DNA from: Bacteroidales bacterium
Lineage (GTDB): Bacteria > Bacteroidota > Bacteroidia > Bacteroidales > UBA7960
DNA length: 37,857 nucleotides
Direction of reading: 5' to 3'
Assembly: GCA_003552075.1 (NCBI GenBank)
Contig: PUOJ01000172.1
Coordinates: 1-37,857 of the forward strand
In this document: one piece after another, positions 32,741 to 37,857 of the stretch
Layout: every line of letters starts with the position of its first letter
How positions within the stretch are numbered: position 1 is the first letter of the stretch
Translations under genes and position numbers: made by a program
Notes under the pieces: generated by a model
Told to the model about the DNA's origin: nothing
Seen by the model: only the letters and a program-made list of their open reading frames with translations
Database searches by the model: none

Positions 32741-32812
32741 TAGCCCGTAGGGGATTCGAACCCCTGCTACCAGGATGAAAACCTGGCGTCCTAACCCCTA
32801 GACGAACGGGCC
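32741..32812 (-). tRNA. tRNA-Glu (anticodon TTC), distal copy
   Basis: The minus strand folds into a 72-base cloverleaf. The anticodon stem CCAGG/CCTGG holds the loop TTTTCAT (anticodon TTC), the T-arm is AGGGGTTCGAATCCCCT, and the acceptor is GGCCCGT/ACGGGCT with a G-U first pair and discriminator A. CCA is not encoded. It is identical to the copy at 33170-33241. Confidence 0.97.
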
Positions 32813-32872
32813 ATTATTGATGATGCAAAAATATACTTTATTTCAAAAACTGCAAAAGACGATGGTGATCAG

Positions 32873-33127
32873 CTATTGTATGCTGTTCACATGCTTGGTA
32901 AGACTCGACTTCAGGTTTGCAGCCTTGTTTTTATGAATGACAGATTTTTTCGCCAGCCGGTCTATCAGGGATACGACACGGGGTAAATTTTCCTGTGCTT
33001 CACTCTTTTCCTGGGTGTTGCGCAACCTTTTCACTGCATTGCGTGTGGTCTTGGCATAATAACGGTTTCTGAGCCTTTTGGCATTATCCGAACGGATTCT
33101 CTTTTTTGCTGATTGATGGTTTGCCAT
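32873..33127 (-). CDS. rpsT: 30S ribosomal protein S20
   Basis: A primary 16S rRNA-binding protein of the small subunit, 84 residues, highly basic. The start MANHQSAKKRIRSDNAKRLR and the later SVIHKNKAANLKSSLTKHV are typical of the family. It lies between two identical tRNA-Glu genes on the same strand, with gaps of 60 and 42 bases. The promoter upstream of the first tRNA probably drives all three, with RNA processing separating the mRNA from the tRNAs. Confidence 0.97.
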   Translation of the reverse strand: MANHQSAKKRIRSDNAKRLRNRYYAKTTRNAVKRLRNTQEKSEAQENLPRVVSLIDRLAKKSVIHKNKAANLKSSLTKHVNSIQ

Positions 33128-33169
33128 AATAAGCCGTAATGTTTTAACAATGAATACTTTTATTGCTTG

Positions 33170-33241
33170 TAGCCCGTAGGGGATTCGAACCCCTGCTACC
33201 AGGATGAAAACCTGGCGTCCTAACCCCTAGACGAACGGGCC
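33170..33241 (-). tRNA. tRNA-Glu (anticodon TTC), promoter-proximal copy
   Basis: Base-for-base the same 72-base cloverleaf as at 32741-32812. The flanking identity is only three bases on the 3' side of the tRNA and a few on the 5' side, so just the tRNA itself is duplicated. Confidence 0.97.
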
Positions 33242-33270
33242 ATCACGATGGATTGCTCCAAAAAGGAGTG

Positions 33271-33302
33271 CAAATGTAAAATAAAATTTCTTTTCCACAA
33301 AA
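33271..33302 (-). promoter_or_regulatory. Promoter of the tRNA-Glu / rpsT / tRNA-Glu operon
   Basis: On the minus strand, TTTTG (33302-33298) is followed by exactly 19 bases and then TACATTTG (33278-33271). This is a full match to the Bacteroidota -33/-7 pattern. Transcription should begin near 33265, about 25 bases before the first tRNA. Confidence 0.75.
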
Positions 33303-33332
33303 TAGTTTTGCAAAATCCATGCTTTTTGTTCT

Positions 33333-33340
33333 TATATTTG
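33333..33340 (+). promoter_or_regulatory. Candidate upstream promoter of the TPR lipoprotein gene
   Basis: TATATTTG fits the -7 consensus, with TTTTG (33306-33310) 22 bases upstream, slightly long. It diverges from the tRNA operon promoter, whose -33 element is only a few bases away. Confidence 0.4.
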
Positions 33341-33406
33341 CCTTCGCAAAAAAACGTTGTTTGCAGAAAATAAACGTGATTGGCCTGCTTGCTAATTAGT
33401 TTTTTT

Positions 33407-33414
33407 TATATTTG
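33407..33414 (+). promoter_or_regulatory. Candidate proximal -7 element of the TPR lipoprotein gene
   Basis: A second TATATTTG, 66 bases upstream of the ATG at 33481. TTG words upstream are spaced 15 or 24 bases away, so the -33 element is unclear. The pair suggests tandem promoters. Confidence 0.4.
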
Positions 33415-33480
33415 TAACATCTAACAGACAGGAATATCATTTCAATCTCAATTCAGATTAACCAATACAAAGCTATCATT

Positions 33481-35202
33481 ATGAAAAAAATCAACTTTAA
33501 GCTAATTGCTGTATTGCTTGTTACAGCAGGATTGTTTGCCAGCTGTGGAGTGAACAGGATGGTAAGAAACTACGATGAGGGGCTCAGGTACACCCCGGAA
33601 ACCAACCCGCTTGAGAACCATGGTGGCCAGGTGGCTGCCAATGTGGATGGCAGGATTGCGGAAGGTTATTTCCAGCGCAATGCTGTGATGGAGCTTACTC
33701 CCGTGCTGAAGCACGCAGATGGTGAGCTTGAACTCGAGACTGTTGTGCTGCGCGGAAGCAGGACATCAACCACCGGCACGATGATCAATCGCGACCAGGC
33801 CACAAGCGTTGAGCTTTACAACACGATGGATTATGCACCAGACATGCTGGCATCCGAGCTTTATATCCGCGGTATCGTGTATCGCGAGGGCAGGAGAGAC
33901 AATGCCAGTGAGCTGCCGGAAAGAAAGGTGGCCGATGGGGTCATCGTGACTTCCCAGCGCGTGAAAAAAGACCACAAGGTGGCCATTGCACCGCACGAAT
34001 ATGAGGAAGAAGTGATCATCTCCAAGACGGCAAATATCTATTTTGCCTACATGCGCCACAACCTGAACTGGCGTCTGGACCTCAACCGTGCAGATGAAGC
34101 GCAGGAGGCGATTGAGGCGGTGGAAGAATTCATCCAGCGCGGATGGGAGCTGAAAGGTGTGGATGTGCACGCCTGGGCTTCTCCTGAAGGAGAGATTGCG
34201 TTCAACATGGAGCTTTCAGAAAACCGCGCATCTACAGGTGAAGATTATGTAAAAGACCTTTTTGACAGCAAAGACGTTGAGTTGCCGGAGCTTCAGGTAG
34301 AAGCCAAAGGCGAGGACTTTGACGGCTTCATGACCAAGCTTGAGGCTTCTGACCTGCCTGACAAGCAAGCGATTGCCAACGTGGTCAATTCGCAGCTTGC
34401 CCCTGCCGAAAGGGAAAGAAGGATCAAGGACATGACCCTGATCTATGAGGAAATCGAAAAGATTCTTGAGCCGCTGCGTCGTGCCGAGATTACTGTGCAC
34501 GCCTATGAGCCCAAGTTGACCCATGAAGAGCTTGCAACCTATGCCATCGAAGACCCCACCCAGCTTGACGAGAAGGAGTTGCTTTTTGCCGCTACCCTGA
34601 CCGACGACAAAGCTACCCAGCTCACCATATATCGTACGGCCATTGAGCAATTCCCTGACAGCTACAAAGGCTTTAACAATGCAGCAGCCATTCTGCTTGA
34701 GATGGACGAAGTGGAAGAGGCGGCCAGCCTCCTGGAGCAAGCCAATCAGCTGGCACCCGGAAACGGATACGTCCAGAACAACCTGGGTGTAATTGCGGCC
34801 TGGGAATATGACGATGAGAACGCTGTGTCTATGTTTGAGGCAGCACGCGCGCAAGGCCTGGATGCCGATTACAACCTCGGTATCATGCATATCAGGGGTG
34901 GCGACTACGACAGCGCCCTCAGCAACTTTGCCAATTACACTTGCAAATACAATGTAGCACTAGCACAGCTTATGGCCGGCAACGAGAGCAACGCCGTGAA
35001 CACCCTGAACTGCGCCCCCGAATGTGGCCATGTGGCATACCTGAAAGCCGTGATCGCGGCAAGAAACAATGATGACATTGCGCTTTACAGCAACCTGCGC
35101 CGCGCCATCGAGCTCAACTCCGCCATGTTGCAAATCGCCAGAGAAGACAGGGAGTTTATTGAGTACTTTGGTGAAAGTGAGTTCCAGGACATCGTCCTGT
35201 AG
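33481..35202 (+). CDS. Lipoprotein with OmpA-like segment and TPR repeats
   Basis: The 573 residues begin with a lipoprotein signal peptide, MKKINFKLIAVLLVTAGLFA, with Cys22 in ASCG. Residues about 186-262 read like an OmpA-type peptidoglycan-binding domain (VDVHAWASPEGEIAFNMELSENRA). This is followed by a charged helical insert. From about 385 onwards there are tetratricopeptide repeats (YKGFNNAAAILLEMDEVEEA, then GNGYVQNNLGVIAAWEYDDE). It is probably a periplasmic scaffold anchored in the outer membrane. I do not know a named homologue. The start is preceded by two TATATTTG boxes, and a strong terminator follows. Confidence 0.85.
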   Translation: MKKINFKLIAVLLVTAGLFASCGVNRMVRNYDEGLRYTPETNPLENHGGQVAANVDGRIAEGYFQRNAVMELTPVLKHADGELELETVVLRGSRTSTTGTMINRDQATSVELYNTMDYAPDMLASELYIRGIVYREGRRDNASELPERKVADGVIVTSQRVKKDHKVAIAPHEYEEEVIISKTANIYFAYMRHNLNWRLDLNRADEAQEAIEAVEEFIQRGWELKGVDVHAWASPEGEIAFNMELSENRASTGEDYVKDLFDSKDVELPELQVEAKGEDFDGFMTKLEASDLPDKQAIANVVNSQLAPAERERRIKDMTLIYEEIEKILEPLRRAEITVHAYEPKLTHEELATYAIEDPTQLDEKELLFAATLTDDKATQLTIYRTAIEQFPDSYKGFNNAAAILLEMDEVEEAASLLEQANQLAPGNGYVQNNLGVIAAWEYDDENAVSMFEAARAQGLDADYNLGIMHIRGGDYDSALSNFANYTCKYNVALAQLMAGNESNAVNTLNCAPECGHVAYLKAVIAARNNDDIALYSNLRRAIELNSAMLQIAREDREFIEYFGESEFQDIVL

Positions 35203-35222
35203 CAGCATCACATAGCAGATAT

Positions 35223-35255
35223 AAAAAAAGCGGGTTTTTAGCCCGCTTTTTTTTT
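35223..35255. terminator. Bidirectional rho-independent terminator
   Basis: AAAAAAAGCGGG pairs with CCCGCTTTTTTT across TTTTTAG, flanked by A- and T-runs. It lies between the convergent ends of the TPR lipoprotein gene (35202) and the deoxynucleoside kinase gene (35277) and can serve both. Confidence 0.92.
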
Positions 35256-35276
35256 GCCCTGCCAGCCCCAGGTGAT

Positions 35277-35915
35277 TTACACACCAAGCCTGATATTGGT
35301 CATCCCCCTGGGATAGTCCTGGTTAATGGCCTCCAATACAAGCTCAAGGTGCGAGGGATATGCCACAAAGTCTATGGCGTTGGTGTCGAGCAACAGAATA
35401 CGCAACTCCGGCTGCTGTTTCAGGTAGTTGAAATAGCTGTCCTGGATCTTTTCGAGGTATTCATCGGCAATTTTTTGTTCATACGCCCTTCCGCGACTCC
35501 GTATGTTTTGCTGCAGGCGGCTGGTTTTTACATAGAGGTGCACCAGCAGGTCCGGCCGGGGCAAATTGGCGTTCATGATGTTAAAAAGCGTCATGAAGAG
35601 TTGGTACTCATCATCATTCAAGGTCTTACGCGCAAAAATGAGCGACTTGTTCAGAAAATAATCAGAAATCGTAAAGTCGGTAAAAAGATCCTGTTGCGAC
35701 AATTCCCTTTTCAGTTGCTGATAACGATCGGCAAGAAAGGACAGCTCCAACGGAAAGGCATATTTTTCCTGGTTCTCATAGAATTTGGCCAGAAAAGGGT
35801 TCTCTTCAAACTGCTCGAGGATGAGCTTGCCGTTGTAACGCCGGGCGATCCTGTTGGCGAGTGAGGTTTTGCCTGCACCGATGTTTCCCTCTATGGCGAT
35901 GTAGTTGTATCTCAT
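35277..35915 (-). CDS. Deoxynucleoside kinase
   Basis: Phosphorylates deoxynucleosides (deoxyadenosine, deoxyguanosine or deoxycytidine type) for DNA precursor salvage. From the ATG at 35915 (MRYNYIAIEGNIGAGKTSLA) the protein has 212 residues, with the P-loop GNIGAGKTS at 10-18. Other family features are EQFEENPFLAKFYEN, an RSRGRAYEQ lid segment, and DLLVHLYVKTS. The frame is open upstream to 36017, but those residues overlap folK and are not family-like. folK ends at 35986, 70 bases upstream on the same strand, so the two may be co-transcribed. Confidence 0.92.
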   Translation of the reverse strand: MRYNYIAIEGNIGAGKTSLANRIARRYNGKLILEQFEENPFLAKFYENQEKYAFPLELSFLADRYQQLKRELSQQDLFTDFTISDYFLNKSLIFARKTLNDDEYQLFMTLFNIMNANLPRPDLLVHLYVKTSRLQQNIRSRGRAYEQKIADEYLEKIQDSYFNYLKQQPELRILLLDTNAIDFVAYPSHLELVLEAINQDYPRGMTNIRLGV

Positions 35916-35985
35916 GACGTAATGGGTATGCATGGCATGAAGTGTGGGGTAAAGATACACATTCACGCGCGAAAGTTGACATCCT

Positions 35986-36492
35986 TTATTCCTGTTCTTT
36001 CCCTTTATCTGCAACACGCTCTACCAGCAAAGGATCCTTACAGGCTTCCAGGAGACCGGATATTGTTTCCCCGCGAATGGGGTGCCTGAGTGACGGGGCA
36101 ATGTCGGCCAACGGGACAAGCACAAAGCGTCTTTCATGCATCCTTGGATGGGGAATCTGTAGCTCCGGCGTGTCCACGATCAAGGCATCATACAAGAGGA
36201 TGTCAATGTCAAGGGGGCGAGCCTCGATGACGCCCGCCCGACGTTTTCGGCCGGCTGCCGACTCCACCGAAAGTATGACATGCAGGAGCTGATGTGGCTG
36301 TAGTTCGGTCTCCACCTCAACAGCCTGGTTATAGAAAAAATCTGCACCAGGCATGCCCCAGGGCTCGGTGCGGTATAATGGGCTTAAGCGCCCGATGCGC
36401 ACCCCGTTGCCCGACAGCTGCTGCAAGGCGGTCCGGAACGTTGCAGGCACCACACCCTGATTGCCTCCGAGTAAAAGATAAGCATGTGGCAT
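35986..36492 (-). CDS. folK: 2-amino-4-hydroxy-6-hydroxymethyldihydropteridine diphosphokinase
   Basis: Folate synthesis enzyme that transfers diphosphate from ATP to 6-hydroxymethyl-dihydropterin. From the ATG at 36492 (MPHAYLLLGGNQG) it has 168 residues. Diagnostic blocks are SPLYRTEPWGMPGADFFYNQ, the metal-binding ARPLDIDILLYD (two catalytic Asp) and IPHPRMHERRFVLVPLADIA. The frame extends 12 codons further upstream without family similarity. It is divergent from sppA, with 139 bases between them. Confidence 0.95.
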   Translation of the reverse strand: MPHAYLLLGGNQGVVPATFRTALQQLSGNGVRIGRLSPLYRTEPWGMPGADFFYNQAVEVETELQPHQLLHVILSVESAAGRKRRAGVIEARPLDIDILLYDALIVDTPELQIPHPRMHERRFVLVPLADIAPSLRHPIRGETISGLLEACKDPLLVERVADKGKEQE

Positions 36493-36631
36493 GATGTAAC
36501 GTGTATTGTTTGGTTGAACAAAAATCAATAAAAATAATGGGGTGGCAAAACCGTTGGCAGCAATGCCAAAATAATTTTAATTTTTTTTACCTTTATCCCG
36601 TAATTGGTATTCATCATTAATTCAACAAACC

Positions 36632-37857
36632 ATGAAACAATTTTTCAAATTTATGTTTGCGTCGATGTTGGGATTTTTCCTGACATTCGTGATTTTGCTT
36701 TTCATCATGATAGGTGTGATTGCCAGCATGGCAAGCAGGGACCCGGTAAGGGTGGCCGACCAGTCGGTGCTGCACCTCACCCTCACCACTGAAATTGTCG
36801 ACCGTGGTGGCGGCAGCCCATTTGAGTCCTTCGACTTCATGTCTTTTTCCCCAAGCCGCGCCATCGGGCTTAATGATATCCTTAGCGCCCTGGAGAAGGC
36901 AGCTGATGACGATAAGATCGAAGGGGTTTTCCTTGACCTGAGCATTGTGGCTGGTGGCTGGAGCACCATCGACGAGATCCGGCAGGCCATCAATACATTC
37001 AAAGAAGAATCAGGCAAGTTTGTGGTCAGCTATGGGGAGATGTACATGCAAAACGCCTATTACCTGGGCAGTGTGGCTGATGAACTTTATCTGCATCCCG
37101 AAGGGGCCATCGACTTCCGGGGCATCAACTCTGAGCTGGCTTTTCTGAAAAACATGCTCGACAAACTGGGCATTGATCCCCAGGTGATCCGTTACGGCGA
37201 ATACAAGAGCGCAGGTGAGCCGCTTTTCCGCGAAGACATGAGTGAAGAGAACCGCGAACAGATCCGTTCCTACATCAATGCCATCTGGAACAACGTGACT
37301 GCTGACATTGCCTCTTCAAGGGGGCTGACGATCAACCATGTAGACGAAGCAGCCGATAATCTCTGGACACGCAACGCGGAGTTGGCGCTGGAACACCAGA
37401 TGATTGACGGGCTGCTATACCGCGATGAATTGTATGATGTCCTGCGCGATCATATCGGTCTCGAGGAAGATGACGACATCGAGTTCATCACCCTTGGAAG
37501 CTACATTGAAGCGCCTGACCCTGTGGACTTCATCCGTTCTGATGCCGACGAGAAGATCGCCATTGTATATGCCACCGGCAACATCATTTCGGGGCAGGGT
37601 GGTGACCGTACCATTGGTTCAGACCGTATTGCAAAAGCCTTGCGCCAGGCTCGCCTGGATGAGGATGTCAAGGCCATCGTATTTCGTATCAACTCTCCAG
37701 GCGGAAGTGCCCTGGCATCGGATGTAATCCTCCGCGAAGTGGCGCTGGCAGCGCAGGAGAAGCCCGTAGTGGCCTCCATGGGCGATGTAGCAGCTTCAGG
37801 CGGATATTACATTGCATGTGCTGCTGACTACATTATGGCCAGTCCAAACACGATCAC
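36632..37857 (+). CDS. sppA: Signal peptide peptidase SppA, long form (3' truncated by window)
   Basis: Membrane-bound serine protease that degrades cleaved signal peptides. The first 408 codons are present and the frame is still open at the window end. An N-terminal membrane helix (MKQFFKFMFASMLGFFLTFV and onward) is followed by a first S49 domain carrying the general-base Lys192 in GEYKSAGEP. The second domain has NSPGGSALASD and the nucleophile Ser389 in VAASGGYY. This matches the Lys/Ser dyad of the 67-kDa type, in which the two residues lie in separate halves. A TACCTTTA box at 36589-36596 may be a weak -7 element. No ribosome binding site stands out. Confidence 0.95.
   Translation, partial: MKQFFKFMFASMLGFFLTFVILLFIMIGVIASMASRDPVRVADQSVLHLTLTTEIVDRGGGSPFESFDFMSFSPSRAIGLNDILSALEKAADDDKIEGVFLDLSIVAGGWSTIDEIRQAINTFKEESGKFVVSYGEMYMQNAYYLGSVADELYLHPEGAIDFRGINSELAFLKNMLDKLGIDPQVIRYGEYKSAGEPLFREDMSEENREQIRSYINAIWNNVTADIASSRGLTINHVDEAADNLWTRNAELALEHQMIDGLLYRDELYDVLRDHIGLEEDDDIEFITLGSYIEAPDPVDFIRSDADEKIAIVYATGNIISGQGGDRTIGSDRIAKALRQARLDEDVKAIVFRINSPGGSALASDVILREVALAAQEKPVVASMGDVAASGGYYIACAADYIMASPNTI

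Noticed and set aside
31837-32778. Open frame of 313 codons on the plus strand
   Set aside because: Antisense to radC, continuing through the terminator and into the tRNA. Not a plausible gene.
32741-33241. CRISPR-like array suggested by two identical 72-base segments
   Set aside because: Both segments are complete tRNA-Glu genes, and the spacer is rpsT.

Overview
The window looks like chromosomal DNA of a member of the Bacteroidota. Four things point there: adjacent gliding genes gldE and gldD; promoters of the TTTG-N19/20-TAnnTTTG type; Bacteroidota-typical families (DUF5686, GIN-domain adhesin, a TonB C-terminal-domain protein, an HAE1-type RND pump); and tRNA-Glu genes of the form usual in the phylum. 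Ribosome binding sites are mostly unrecognisable, as expected there. I do not assign a lower rank. No CRISPR array, insertion sequence, integrase, phage gene or rRNA was seen.

Layout. 1-1612: AT-rich tail of an unrecognised gene, then cysS. 1686-7485 (minus): a tripartite efflux operon (adaptor, RND pump, TolC-like channel) with its own promoter. 7656-10033 (plus): a three-gene membrane-lipid cassette made of a CDP-alcohol phosphatidyltransferase, a CDP-diglyceride synthase and a polyprenol/diacylglycerol kinase-like protein. 10171-13761: a very large GH13-type protein. 13765-19050: two paralogous lipoproteins of unknown function, a GIN-domain/beta-barrel fusion, yebC, queD and a TonB_C protein without a membrane anchor. 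19387-21105: a fused double ABC ATPase. 21102-25750: a DUF5686 outer-membrane protein, gldE and gldD. 25986-32661 (minus): pyk, a MacB-type permease, upp, a FemAB/GNAT-like protein, a polysaccharide-deacetylase-like protein and radC. 32708-33302 (minus): an operon tRNA-Glu / rpsT / tRNA-Glu. 33481-35202: a TPR/OmpA-like lipoprotein. 35277-36492 (minus): a deoxynucleoside kinase and folK. 36632 to the end: sppA, cut by the window edge.

Most genes are housekeeping. The unusual part is the intergenic DNA. Several gene boundaries carry short tandem arrays with 7- or 8-base units: CCTTTYGW, CCAATAG, AGAAGTA and ATGAAAA. They sit directly on, or next to, start or stop codons. Where a family recurs near start codons, its orientation relative to the gene is the same each time. 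In one case (lipoprotein at 18349-19050) the only in-frame ATG lies upstream of an octamer array, and the signal peptide has no ATG of its own. That layout would allow slippage-driven on/off switching. This repeat system, the lipid cassette and the lipoprotein paralogues are the parts most worth following up.
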